In this document: in pieces, positions 7,366 to 15,308 of the stretch | Numbering within the stretch: position 1 is the first letter of the stretch | Layout of the letters: the number at the start of each line of letters is the position of its first letter | Position numbers and translations under genes: made by a program | DNA from: an uncultured Flavobacteriaceae bacterium | GTDB taxonomy: Bacteria; Bacteroidota; Bacteroidia; Flavobacteriales; Flavobacteriaceae | NCBI GenBank assembly: GCA_947494565.1 | Contig: CANLVG010000011.1 | Span: 1-64,000, forward strand | Reading direction: 5' to 3' | Length of the DNA: 64,000 nucleotides | The notes under the pieces: model-generated | Database searches by the model: none | The model's input: only the letters and a program-made list of their open reading frames with translations | What the model was told of the DNA's origin: nothing

Positions 7366-7931
7366 GTTTTGTTCTTTATGGCATCTAGAATATAAGCCGC
7401 GCGCTCGGCAACGGCCATTTTGGGCACCATTTCAACCTCATAACCCAATTGCGTATACGAATGGGTCAGGCAACGGTGCACTTGAAGGCTTTCTTCATAG
7501 TTTTCAAAGCGCTCATTGTCCGAAACGTGGATTTCCTTCCAAGGGGGCATGATAAACACATGATCATAGGGATGATCGGTACATGCTTTTTCAAAATCGG
7601 TTCCGTATGCCTGTCCGAAACAGTCCATATAAGCCAAGACATCAGGAATACCGCGATCAAAAAACACCACCTCGTCCGTAGCGACACCTTTTAAGGAATG
7701 ATATTGTGACACACGGGCATTCAAAATACGTTCGTTGAATTCTTTGGGGTCCGCAACGGATACGATAGGGTTCGTCTTGAAAACTAGGTCGTTCTTTTCC
7801 TCTTTTTGAGCTAAGGTCATCAGCCGAATGACCTCGTGAAGACAAGGGTAACCCAAGTTTTCCAGATATTCGATAACAGATGTTTTACCTGTACTCGGGC
7901 CACCGGTGATGACTATTTTCTTTGTGCTCAA
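7362..7931 (-). CDS. P-loop ATP-binding protein (AAA_28-type, NadR-kinase-like fold)
   Basis: A 189-residue single-domain ATPase or kinase with an N-terminal Walker A, ITGGPSTGKTS (residues 8-18). A Walker B-like strand VVFFDRGIPDVLAYM follows near residue 90, as in AAA_28 and deoxynucleoside-kinase-like proteins. The substrate is unknown; nucleotide or small-metabolite phosphorylation is inferred from the fold. The start must be the TTG at 7929-7931: upstream codons hold no ATG, and the next internal Met is past the P-loop. A TAnnTTTG-like box (TACTTTTG, minus strand, 7951-7958) lies just upstream. It is the first gene of the ATPase-recQ-fmt operon. Confidence 0.85.
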   Translation of the reverse strand: MSTKKIVITGGPSTGKTSVIEYLENLGYPCLHEVIRLMTLAQKEEKNDLVFKTNPIVSVADPKEFNERILNARVSQYHSLKGVATDEVVFFDRGIPDVLAYMDCFGQAYGTDFEKACTDHPYDHVFIMPPWKEIHVSDNERFENYEESLQVHRCLTHSYTQLGYEVEMVPKMAVAERAAYILDAIKNKT

Positions 7932-8018
7932 ACGAAAAATTTTATCCCTACAAAAGTAATCAAACCCCTAGGATAATAAAATCGGGCCGAAGCGCTATCT
8001 TTGTTTAAAAGTTACGGT

Positions 8019-8306
8019 ATGGATAGCCAAAAGTCAGAAGAATTCTATAAGAGACTGAAAGTACAACTAGCCGAGAACACCAAATGGCCCTCAAATTATC
8101 TTTATAAATTCATCGTACCATCCGATGAGTTGAAAATCAAACAAATAGAGAAAATATTTGACAATACAGGTGCGGTAATCGAATCAAAGCAATCAAAGAA
8201 GGGCACCTACACGAGCCTATCGGTGACGGTGCATTTGAAAGATCCCGACGCGGTAATCGAAAAATATAAGCAAGTCGGTACCGTTGAGGGCGTTATCTCA
8301 CTATAA
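8019..8306 (+). CDS. DUF493 family protein (YbeD-like)
   Basis: A 95-residue cytoplasmic protein with the ACT-like alpha/beta pattern of YbeD/DUF493. It has an N-terminal helix (EEFYKRLKVQL), a strand YLYKFIVP, a helix LKIKQIEKIFD, and strands with the conserved segment KKGTYTSLSVTVHL followed by DPDAVIEKYKQV. In E. coli the YbeD gene neighbours the lipoate genes, but its function is not established. ATG 8019 is preferred; a TTG at 8001 is in frame but sits inside a -7-like TATCTTTG (7996-8003), which suggests that 8001-8003 is promoter rather than coding sequence. It stands alone, 86 bases before the DUF4290-murA pair. Confidence 0.9.
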   Translation: MDSQKSEEFYKRLKVQLAENTKWPSNYLYKFIVPSDELKIKQIEKIFDNTGAVIESKQSKKGTYTSLSVTVHLKDPDAVIEKYKQVGTVEGVISL

Positions 8307-8392
8307 AATAGCTATTCTTGCATAATTTTGCTAATTTGCATGCGTTATAAGAATACTTCCTTATACTTTTTATTTACGAAAAACTTTTCAAT

Positions 8393-9043
8393 TTGAATTT
8401 AGTAGAGAATTTACAATACAATACGGAACGCGCGCATTTGATCATTCCGGAATACGGACGTCATTTTCAGAAAATGGTAGACTTTGCGGTTTCCATTGCG
8501 GATAGAGAGGAAAGAAATCGAGTCGCTCAGGCCATTATAAGTGTGATGGGCAATATGCAGCCCCATTTGAGGGATGTGCCTGATTTTCAACATAAACTGT
8601 GGGATCAATTGTTCATCATGTCCAATTTTAAATTGGATGTCGATTCACCATTTCCGATCACTTCGGAAGAAGTACTGCGCCAACGTCCTGAACCACTGCC
8701 TTATCCTCAGAATCATCCCAAGTACCGTTTTTATGGGAATAACATCAAACGTATGATCGATGTTGCGGTAAAATGGGAAAAAGGCGATATGCGCGATGGA
8801 TTGGAATACGCCATTGCCAATCACATGAAAAAGTGCTACCTGAACTGGAACAAGGACACCGTCGACGATAAGGCGATTTTTGCTCATTTGTATGAATTGA
8901 GCGATGGTCAGATAAACTTGAACGCCGAAGATGAAATTCTAACCGAAAGTGGTCAGTTCCTTAAAAACCGGGTTGCTAAAAATGTACGTAGCAATTCGGG
9001 TAAAAAAAATCAACGAAACAATCGCGGTAAGAAGCGATACTAA
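8393..9043 (+). CDS. DUF4290 domain-containing protein
   Basis: A 216-residue Bacteroidota-specific cytoplasmic protein. The conserved N terminus NLQYNTERAHLIIPEYGRH and central segment YPQNHPKYRFYGNNIK identify the DUF4290 family. The last 30 residues are a very basic, Asn/Arg/Lys-rich tail (NSGKKNQRNNRGKKRY), suggestive of RNA or nucleic-acid contact. Translation almost certainly starts at TTG 8393, because the family-conserved NLQYN segment begins six residues later and the next ATG is far inside. It sits 15 bases upstream of murA, a pairing that recurs in Bacteroidota, so a link to envelope synthesis is possible but unproven. Confidence 0.9.
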   Translation: MNLVENLQYNTERAHLIIPEYGRHFQKMVDFAVSIADREERNRVAQAIISVMGNMQPHLRDVPDFQHKLWDQLFIMSNFKLDVDSPFPITSEEVLRQRPEPLPYPQNHPKYRFYGNNIKRMIDVAVKWEKGDMRDGLEYAIANHMKKCYLNWNKDTVDDKAIFAHLYELSDGQINLNAEDEILTESGQFLKNRVAKNVRSNSGKKNQRNNRGKKRY

Positions 9044-9058
9044 CCTGCTCCAGCCTAC

Positions 9059-10366
9059 ATGGGAACATTTAAAATAGAGGGAGGGCACCAACTTTCAGGT
9101 GAAATCACTCCTCAAGGTGCTAAAAACGAAGCACTGCAAATTCTTTGTGCAGTACTATTGACCCCAGAAAAAGTAACCATAAGCAATATTCCTGATATTG
9201 TTGACGTCAACAAACTTATTGCGCTTTTGAAAGATTTGGGCGTAAAGGTTGAAAAAGGAGGCAGGGGTACGTACGCGTTCCAAGCCGACGATGTTGATTT
9301 AGAGTATTTACAATCGGCTCAATTCAAAAAAGATGGGAGCGGACTTCGAGGATCGATTATGTTGGTCGGACCTTTATTGTCACGTTTTGGCAAAGGCTAT
9401 ATTCCCAAACCTGGGGGAGATAAAATCGGTCGACGCCGATTGGACACCCATTTCGAAGGTTTTATCAAGCTCGGTGCAAAATTCAGGTACAATCGTGAAG
9501 AATATTTCTATGGAGTCGAGGCCGATACCCTGACGGGTACCTATATGCTTTTAGATGAGGCATCCGTAACCGGAACTGCCAATATCGTTATGGCCGCAGT
9601 ACTTGCGGAGGGTACGACCACTATTTATAATGCCGCATGTGAGCCCTACCTCCAGCAGTTATGCAAGATGTTGAACCGTATGGGCGCTAAGATCTCAGGT
9701 GTAGGATCAAATTTATTGACCATAGAAGGTGTAGATGGCTTGGGAGGTACCGAACACACCATGCTTCCTGATATGATCGAAATTGGCAGTTGGATCGGTC
9801 TTGCGGCAATGACCCGTAGCGAGTTGACCATCAAGAACGTTAGTTGGAACGATTTGGGCCAGATTCCATCGGTGTTTCAAAAGCTCGGCATACAATTAGA
9901 GCGACGGGGCGATGATATTTACATTCCTGCCCATACCGACGGATATGAAATACAGAATTATATCGATGGTTCCATCCTGACTATTGCCGATGCCCCATGG
10001 CCCGGTATGACTCCTGATTTGTTGAGTATTATTTTGGTGATGGCAACACAGGCCAGGGGAGAAGTGGTCATTCATCAAAAAATGTTCGAAAGTCGGTTGT
10101 TCTTTGTAGACAAACTTTTGGATATGGGTGCCAAGATCATCTTGTGCGACCCCCATAGGGCCACCGTTATCGGTCATGATTTCAAGTCGACCTTAAAGGC
10201 CACTACGATGACCTCGCCTGATATTCGTGCGGGGGTCTCGTTATTGATTGCCGCACTTTCCGCCAAAGGTACTTCGACTATTCATAATATCGAACAGATC
10301 GATCGTGGGTACGAAGATATCGATACGCGTCTTAGGGCGATCGGTGCGAAAATCGAAAGAGTTTAA
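9059..10366 (+). CDS. murA: UDP-N-acetylglucosamine 1-carboxyvinyltransferase (MurA, Asp variant)
   Basis: The first committed step of peptidoglycan synthesis: enolpyruvyl transfer from PEP to UDP-GlcNAc in the cytoplasm. The 435 residues show the two-domain EPSP-synthase-like fold with repeated motifs, including GAKNEALQILCA near residue 20, GSIMLVGPLLSRFG near 98, and RAGVSLLIAALSAKG near 395. In the active-site loop the usual Cys (GGCxIGxRPxD in most bacteria) is replaced by Asp121: the sequence reads PGGDKIGRRRLD, codon GAT at 9419-9421. A Cys-to-Asp change at this position is known in other bacteria to keep activity while preventing alkylation by fosfomycin. It is co-transcribed with the DUF4290 gene. 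Confidence 0.97.
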   Translation: MGTFKIEGGHQLSGEITPQGAKNEALQILCAVLLTPEKVTISNIPDIVDVNKLIALLKDLGVKVEKGGRGTYAFQADDVDLEYLQSAQFKKDGSGLRGSIMLVGPLLSRFGKGYIPKPGGDKIGRRRLDTHFEGFIKLGAKFRYNREEYFYGVEADTLTGTYMLLDEASVTGTANIVMAAVLAEGTTTIYNAACEPYLQQLCKMLNRMGAKISGVGSNLLTIEGVDGLGGTEHTMLPDMIEIGSWIGLAAMTRSELTIKNVSWNDLGQIPSVFQKLGIQLERRGDDIYIPAHTDGYEIQNYIDGSILTIADAPWPGMTPDLLSIILVMATQARGEVVIHQKMFESRLFFVDKLLDMGAKIILCDPHRATVIGHDFKSTLKATTMTSPDIRAGVSLLIAALSAKGTSTIHNIEQIDRGYEDIDTRLRAIGAKIERV

Positions 10367-10419
10367 GGTCAAGCCAAAAACCGGATGTAGACTTCCGCTA
10401 TTATCGAGATATCAAGTAA

Positions 10420-11418
10420 CTACTTCGTTTCCAGACTTCCATCAGGATATTTTGCGAACCTTCCCTGTTCCCGATCATGCACGTTATCGGCATAAGGCCA
10501 GGGCCATCCACCAAATTGAGTGAGCTGGTAGTCTTGCATTGTTGCGCTGATTTCCTCTTGAGTGTTCATGACAAAAGGCCCATGTTGTACTACAGGTTCG
10601 TCAATTGGTTTTCCCTGCAATATGATAAAATGTACGGTGGTATCACCCGCTTGAATAGTGACATCTTCGCGAGATGCTAAACCAATACCATGGTTGGCTT
10701 TTATCTTTTCATCCTGAATGGTTAGTTCAGCGCCCTCATAAAAGTAAAGGTTACGAGATACTTCGGTAAGGGCTTTCGGTAGTGTAAAAGCACTATGGGC
10801 ATCCATATGGATATTCCAGATCGCAACCTCATTTTTCGGATCTGCTGCCCAAGAATCAGGAGCTGGGGTTGGAGCTGCCGTACCCCTGTAATCACCGGCA
10901 ATCACTTTTATCCGTACCTGGTTTTCCCTTACGATGGGAATGTCTTCATGCCATAACATCTTGAAATGAGGGTCTACGAACTTTGATGTACTGGGAAGGT
11001 TGAGCCATATTTGAAACAACTCTAAAGGATTTTCTTGATCCTTGTACAACAAGGGAAACATTTCGGAATGCTGTACGCCCCGTCCGGCGGTCATCCACTG
11101 TACATCACCTTGCCCGAATCTTCCCGCTGCTCCTAAGGAGTCTGAATGATCACAAAAACCCTTATTGACAATCGTAATGGTCTCGAACCCTCTATGTGGG
11201 TGATAGGGAAAACCGGGAATGGTCTGTCCGTGATACATACGCCATCCGTCTTTAACGATGAAGTCATTCCCTAGGCTACGGCCTTCTAAACTTGCCTCCG
11301 GCCCCATTTGATCATTTCCTTTCGGATAGTGGTCTAAATGGTAAACGCTAAATAAAAAGGGATCCTCCGTTTGCCACGGAAACCCTAATGGAAAAATGGA
11401 TTTTATGGTTTTGCTCAT
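10420..11418 (-). CDS. Pirin family protein
   Basis: A 332-residue bicupin without signal peptide. The N-terminal cupin carries the metal-binding pattern of pirins: HPHRGFETITIV (His, His), then a later His and Glu in AGRGVQHSEMFP. The pirin C-terminal cupin follows (about residues 200-310). Bacterial pirins bind iron, and several have quercetin 2,3-dioxygenase activity or act as redox sensors, but the substrate of this one cannot be told. It converges on murA with about 50 bases between them and no obvious terminator. The next upstream minus-strand gene, a VOC protein, is 64 bases away, so co-transcription is possible. Confidence 0.93.
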   Translation of the reverse strand: MSKTIKSIFPLGFPWQTEDPFLFSVYHLDHYPKGNDQMGPEASLEGRSLGNDFIVKDGWRMYHGQTIPGFPYHPHRGFETITIVNKGFCDHSDSLGAAGRFGQGDVQWMTAGRGVQHSEMFPLLYKDQENPLELFQIWLNLPSTSKFVDPHFKMLWHEDIPIVRENQVRIKVIAGDYRGTAAPTPAPDSWAADPKNEVAIWNIHMDAHSAFTLPKALTEVSRNLYFYEGAELTIQDEKIKANHGIGLASREDVTIQAGDTTVHFIILQGKPIDEPVVQHGPFVMNTQEEISATMQDYQLTQFGGWPWPYADNVHDREQGRFAKYPDGSLETK

Positions 11419-11482
11419 TACAGTATCGGTTATTCGTCTGTGGTATCGTATTTAATGAAAGCCGCTGTTCGCCTCAATTGCG

Positions 11483-11926
11483 TTAATGTTCGGCCGTATT
11501 GATTTCGATCCAATAGCCGTCTGGATCTTGGAGATATATTTGACGTACCTTATCGGTTCGTGTGGTGACCGCATTCTTCTTCCCTGGCCAATCCCAATAA
11601 GTAATATGGTTCGCTTCCAAATGTGCGATGACGCCGTCCAGGTCTTGTGTGGAGAGGCATAAGTGCATGGATTTGTTTTTTTCAAAAGGAACAAAATCAC
11701 GCTGGATCAGGTGCACATGTGAATTGCCGCTAACCACAAACCATCGAATCGTTGGAGGATTGTCAGGGTGTGGCGTTTCTTTAAGCCCTAGAATAGAACC
11801 GTAAAAGTCCGCACTTACATTGACGTCTTTCACTACTATGGATTGATGGTCAAACTGGTAATCAAACGATTGTGCGTTAAATTGGTACGCTACTAGGAAT
11901 GCCACAAGGGAAATTATTTTTTTCAT
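11483..11926 (-). CDS. Exported VOC (glyoxalase/bleomycin-resistance fold) protein
   Basis: About 147 residues from ATG 11926 (MKKIISLVAFLVAYQFNAQ gives a clean signal peptide with an AQ cleavage end). An in-frame TTG at 11947 would place a hydrophilic stretch before the signal and is rejected. The mature part is a single VOC domain: HQSIVVKDVNVSADFYGSILG opens it, and LQDPDGYWIEIN supplies the usual C-terminal Glu ligand. VOC enzymes bind a divalent metal and act on varied small molecules. A periplasmic VOC protein is less common than a cytoplasmic one, and its substrate is unknown. Confidence 0.88.
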   Translation of the reverse strand: MKKIISLVAFLVAYQFNAQSFDYQFDHQSIVVKDVNVSADFYGSILGLKETPHPDNPPTIRWFVVSGNSHVHLIQRDFVPFEKNKSMHLCLSTQDLDGVIAHLEANHITYWDWPGKKNAVTTRTDKVRQIYLQDPDGYWIEINTAEH

Positions 11927-11956
11927 CGGTTCAATAGTTTGCTTCAAGCAATGTAC

Positions 11957-12643
11957 TCAAATTTTGAGAACAGTGCTTTGCTTTAACAGTCCTTCCACGA
12001 TCAAATATTGGGCTAGGGCGTAAGAACCCATAATCCAAAGGCTTGCGAATGGTATTTGCTTTTTGAACATATCTATGGCCAGTATACTATCGGAGCATAC
12101 GAAGCACAAGGCTCCCATGCCGACCCATAAAAAACTGTGGGCGTTCACATTACGAAAGCGTGCCAAAGCGCTGATGGCCATAAATAAGATGGCAAGAACA
12201 TACGCCAAAACCGGATAGGCCAATGTGCCTAATGAAGGCTTTAGGTAAAGAAATAATAGGGTTCCATATATGAAGAGCAGTAGGGCTATGACATAAAGGA
12301 TGATGGGCGGCCTCTTGTTCCTTTTTTTAGAAAAGATGAAACCATAAAGTAGGTGGGCCAGTAAAAAAGAAGTAAGCCCTAAAACAAAATAGAGGCTCGA
12401 ATAGGCCTCAAAGAGCAAAAATACATCTCCGAATAACGACAGGATCAAAGCACAACCGCTAAGAACGTACGTACGCTTTTCAAGGTGCGTACCCAAGCGT
12501 AGAAAATAAACCAGTAGGGAAATTAGAATTAGGGGTTTAGAAATCACCCGAAATTCTGTAAGACCCAAATGCCCCAAAACGATATCACTTAAGACAATAC
12601 CGAAAAAGACATATTTGAAATATCTAGGGGATTTACGGTACAT
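11957..12643 (-). CDS. Lysoplasmalogenase-like integral membrane protein (YhhN/TMEM86 family)
   Basis: About 228 residues with seven to eight hydrophobic helices spaced along the whole protein. The family-typical segments GDVFLLFE (acidic residue in a helix) and LGLTSFLLAHLLYGFIF fit YhhN/TMEM86. Characterised members cleave the vinyl-ether bond of lysoplasmalogens; whether this bacterium has such lipids is unknown, so the role is inferred from family only. I chose ATG 12643 over two GTG codons upstream (the first at 12661). It is followed 30 bases later by the VOC gene on the same strand, and a YjdI-CDGSH gene lies 35 bases upstream. Confidence 0.85.
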   Translation of the reverse strand: MYRKSPRYFKYVFFGIVLSDIVLGHLGLTEFRVISKPLILISLLVYFLRLGTHLEKRTYVLSGCALILSLFGDVFLLFEAYSSLYFVLGLTSFLLAHLLYGFIFSKKRNKRPPIILYVIALLLFIYGTLLFLYLKPSLGTLAYPVLAYVLAILFMAISALARFRNVNAHSFLWVGMGALCFVCSDSILAIDMFKKQIPFASLWIMGSYALAQYLIVEGLLKQSTVLKI

Positions 12644-12678
12644 TTTACCCTTTAACACCACGTAACAAACGAATTGAA

Positions 12679-13107
12679 TTACCCGACAAAATTCACTGAA
12701 TTGTGTGTTCCGTCACAATAGGGTTTGTTTTGGGATGCGCCGCACCGGCAAAAGGCCGTGGTGCGGGTTTTCTTAGCAAGGGAACCATCCGTGCCTGCGA
12801 CCTCTAGGTCACCATGTACCAATAAAGGACCATTGGCCATCACCTGAACCTTGGTCTCCGTAGTGGTATCGACTTGTTCGTTCTCACCATCGATTTCATA
12901 GGTCAACGCCGCGGAAGGGCACTTGGCGATTTGTGCTTTCAAGTCCTCAATGCTCGCTTGCTCTGCCTTGATCCATGGTTTTTCATTCGGATTATACACT
13001 TCGGGAAGTGTCTTCACGCAAATTTCGGAATGAATACACAATTTTGGCTTCCAAACCACATTTAAACCTCCGTTCTTGTATTTTTTGATGATTTCGCGTT
13101 CTGCCAT
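12679..13107 (-). CDS. YjdI-type (4Fe-4S) protein fused to a CDGSH iron-sulfur domain
   Basis: A 142-residue cytoplasmic protein joining two iron-sulfur modules. Residues 1-72 match the YjdI/Fer4_19 domain, with Cys24, Cys30 and Cys63 in the pattern KLCIHSEIC...AKCPSAAL. Residues 85-142 are a CDGSH-type domain with Cys120, Cys122, Cys131 and His135 in CRCGASQNKPYCDGTH, the 3Cys-1His ligand set for a 2Fe-2S cluster. The two parts are joined by an acidic linker rich in Glu/Thr. The next gene upstream (2 bases) is a YjdJ-like acetyltransferase, the same partnership as the separate yjdI and yjdJ genes of E. coli. A redox or electron-transfer role is inferred. Confidence 0.92.
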   Translation of the reverse strand: MAEREIIKKYKNGGLNVVWKPKLCIHSEICVKTLPEVYNPNEKPWIKAEQASIEDLKAQIAKCPSAALTYEIDGENEQVDTTTETKVQVMANGPLLVHGDLEVAGTDGSLAKKTRTTAFCRCGASQNKPYCDGTHNSVNFVG

Positions 13108-13109
13108 AG

Positions 13110-13397
13110 TTATGCAATGTTAATGCCCCGTAAGACTAGTTTTTTCCATTCAGGGTGCTTTTTGATATACCCCGCTACAAAAGGACACATGGGTATCAGG
13201 ATCAATTCTTTTTCGTCGATGTCCTCCAGTACGCTTTTGACGATTTGCGACCCCAGGCCTCTTCCCTCCAATGATCGCGGAACTTCTGTATGGGTCAAAT
13301 AGATTTTGTTCAGTGCCCGAATATACTCAATGCGCACGATTTCGCCATCAACATGCATTTCATATTGCTTCGCCTCTTGATTATCGATAATGTCCAT
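13110..13397 (-). CDS. GNAT-like N-acetyltransferase (YjdJ-type)
   Basis: A 95-residue minimal GNAT protein. The acetyl-CoA binding turn is LEGRGLGSQIVKSVLEDI, the short R/Q-x-x-G-x-G form typical of small YjdJ-like acetyltransferases. It is preceded by the strand KIYLTHTEVPR and followed by LILIPMCPFVAGYIKKHPEW, whose CPFVxxYI-HPE segment is diagnostic of this subfamily. The acetyl acceptor is unknown. It starts 5 bases after the M20 hydrolase stop region and ends 2 bases before the YjdI-CDGSH fusion gene, so M20, GNAT and FeS genes appear to be one transcript. Confidence 0.92.
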   Translation of the reverse strand: MDIIDNQEAKQYEMHVDGEIVRIEYIRALNKIYLTHTEVPRSLEGRGLGSQIVKSVLEDIDEKELILIPMCPFVAGYIKKHPEWKKLVLRGINIA

Positions 13398-13402
13398 ATC
13401 AA

Positions 13403-14833
13403 CTAGTTTTTGGAAACAGGAATTGGTGGTGGGCCATCGATCATGGGCTTGTATACCTCGTCTCCTTTTCTCATCTTAAATTCCTCTTTTACCTCAGTGA
13501 CCATCTTAGGATTCTCGAAAAGGTCTACCGCGGTCATTCCTAAGGCCTTCGAGGCATAGATCATACCCTTGTGCCCTATGGACATTCCCCCGCAGGCCAC
13601 TACGGCCCAAGAGTGCCAAGGCGTGTCCTTGGGTGCTACCGTAACTCCGAGATTGATATTGGGTACATTCCAGCTGACATCGCCCACATCGGTAGACCCC
13701 CCTCCAGGGTTTTCTTCCGTTTCTTTAAGCGGGTAGATTTGGCTGTCCATGCCAACTTCTGGTTTTCCGGTAGCCTTTTGAATGGCTTTACCAAAAGCGG
13801 TTTCTTCTTCTGTATAGCTTATTGGCCCTAAGAGTTCGAGGTTGTTTTGCATGATTTCGCCACCTGAACGATTGACCAAAGTTTCGTAAATGCCCGATAC
13901 CAAAGAGATTTCGTAATCTACATTGGCCATGATGGCAGCACCTTCGGCCATAGCCTTTACCCGCTCATATGTGGGTAACATTTTCGAACGTTTCGGGTCT
14001 CGTACACGCACCCATAATTTGGCATAGTCGGGTACCACATTGACCACTTGACCGCCGTCTTGAATATGGTAGTGTATCCGTGAGCTTGGCAAGATATGTT
14101 CACGGTAGTAATTGATTCCTGACGTGTATAGTTCCAAGGCATCGGAAGCACTGCGTCCGTTCCATGGGTCTGCTGAGGCATGGGCCGTTTGACCGTGAAA
14201 TTCGACAATGAAATCGATTAGGGATAATCCGGTTTGTACATCCGCTTCGATACCTGCTGAAGGATGCCAGCTTAGATTCACATCCACATCGTCCCAAAGT
14301 CCTGCTTCTACCATCCATACCTTGGCAAAAAACTTTTCTTCCGCCGGGGTACCTAAGAATTTAATGGTTCCCTTGAGTTTTCCGGCCTCCATGAGTTCTT
14401 TGACCGCAATGGCCGCTGCCAAACTTGAGGTTCCGAACATATTATGACCACATCCGTGTCCTGCAGCTCCCTCCTCATAGGGCTCTTTCACCGGTGACGC
14501 CTTTTGCGAAATACCGGGCAGGGCATCAAACTCCCCTAAAATACTAATGACCGGTTTTCCAGAGCCATAGGTAGCCGTAAAAGCGGTCGGTATATTGGCC
14601 ACTCCACGTTCGACGGTGAGTCCATTCTTTTCAGCATAATCGGCTAGTATTTTTGAAGATTCGGATTCTTCGAAAGCCGTCTCGGCCGCCGCCCAAATGG
14701 CGTCACTTATCTTAATAAGTTCGGCCTTGTGCTTTTCGACCGATGCCGTAATCGCTTTTTTGTTTTTTGACATTTTCTGCGCCGATACCGAAAAGGCAAG
14801 AAGGAGTACTATTGGGAGTAAACATTTTTTCAT
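13403..14833 (-). CDS. Exported M20 family amidohydrolase (AbgB-like)
   Basis: A 476-residue zinc-dependent amidohydrolase with an N-terminal signal peptide (MKKCLLPIVLLLAFSVSAQ), so periplasmic. Metal-binding features of the M20 fold are seen: GHGCGHNMFG with its His/Cys pair (around residue 130), PAEEKF with the catalytic Glu pair (around residue 168), SWHPSAG, and the dimerisation lid around FHGQTAHASADPW. Relatives include AbgB, which hydrolyses p-aminobenzoyl-glutamate, and other aminoacyl amidases. The exact substrate is not inferable, but an N-acylated amino acid or peptide is likely. The C-terminal segment ends PPPIPVSKN. It follows a DUF1801 gene by 15 bases on the same strand. Confidence 0.93.
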   Translation of the reverse strand: MKKCLLPIVLLLAFSVSAQKMSKNKKAITASVEKHKAELIKISDAIWAAAETAFEESESSKILADYAEKNGLTVERGVANIPTAFTATYGSGKPVISILGEFDALPGISQKASPVKEPYEEGAAGHGCGHNMFGTSSLAAAIAVKELMEAGKLKGTIKFLGTPAEEKFFAKVWMVEAGLWDDVDVNLSWHPSAGIEADVQTGLSLIDFIVEFHGQTAHASADPWNGRSASDALELYTSGINYYREHILPSSRIHYHIQDGGQVVNVVPDYAKLWVRVRDPKRSKMLPTYERVKAMAEGAAIMANVDYEISLVSGIYETLVNRSGGEIMQNNLELLGPISYTEEETAFGKAIQKATGKPEVGMDSQIYPLKETEENPGGGSTDVGDVSWNVPNINLGVTVAPKDTPWHSWAVVACGGMSIGHKGMIYASKALGMTAVDLFENPKMVTEVKEEFKMRKGDEVYKPMIDGPPPIPVSKN

Positions 14834-14848
14834 TGTCGTGTATTTGAA

Positions 14849-15268
14849 TTAGCTATTGTATTTCGATTTCATATGGTTGTAACCCGATTCGATCAATTGG
14901 GTCAGCACGGTCATATCCACATTCGATAATCGAGTAATGTAAAGACATGACTTCCCGGTTTTGTACTTCCCGAGTTTTGCTAAAAGCTCAGGATAACGCA
15001 CATGCCCGGTATTGTAAAGGGCAATATTTTGCTTCCTTGGTGAAAAACCAGCTAAGAGCATATCACCCTCACGACCCGAGTCGTATTTGTAGTGGTAACT
15101 TCCGAATCCAATCAGTGAATTGCCCCAGAGTATAGGGGGGTGCCCTGTTATCTTTTTATAAAGCTCCAATAAAACCATGCTATCGGAACGCCTGGTCTCG
15201 TTAGTAACTGTATCGATAAATTCCTGTACGGAAGTCGAAGTAGGTCTTGTTTTGTTCTCGGATGCCAT
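14849..15268 (-). CDS. DUF1801 domain-containing protein (YdhG-like)
   Basis: A 139-residue cytoplasmic protein of the DUF1801/YdhG fold. The opening VQEFIDTVTNETRRSDSM, the helix LLELYKKITGHPPILWGNSLIGFG with the conserved W-G-x-S-x-I/V-G-F/Y-G pattern, and the later strand LLAGFSPRKQNIALY are diagnostic. The function is unknown; distant homology to frataxin-like folds has been suggested for the superfamily, which I treat as background only. It starts 40 bases after the photolyase gene end region and runs into the M20 gene, so it bridges the photolyase operon and the M20-GNAT-FeS set. Confidence 0.9.
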   Translation of the reverse strand: MASENKTRPTSTSVQEFIDTVTNETRRSDSMVLLELYKKITGHPPILWGNSLIGFGSYHYKYDSGREGDMLLAGFSPRKQNIALYNTGHVRYPELLAKLGKYKTGKSCLYITRLSNVDMTVLTQLIESGYNHMKSKYNS

Positions 15269-15308
15269 GATATTCTCGTCTGACGATCCTAAATATACTA
15301 AAAAGGGA

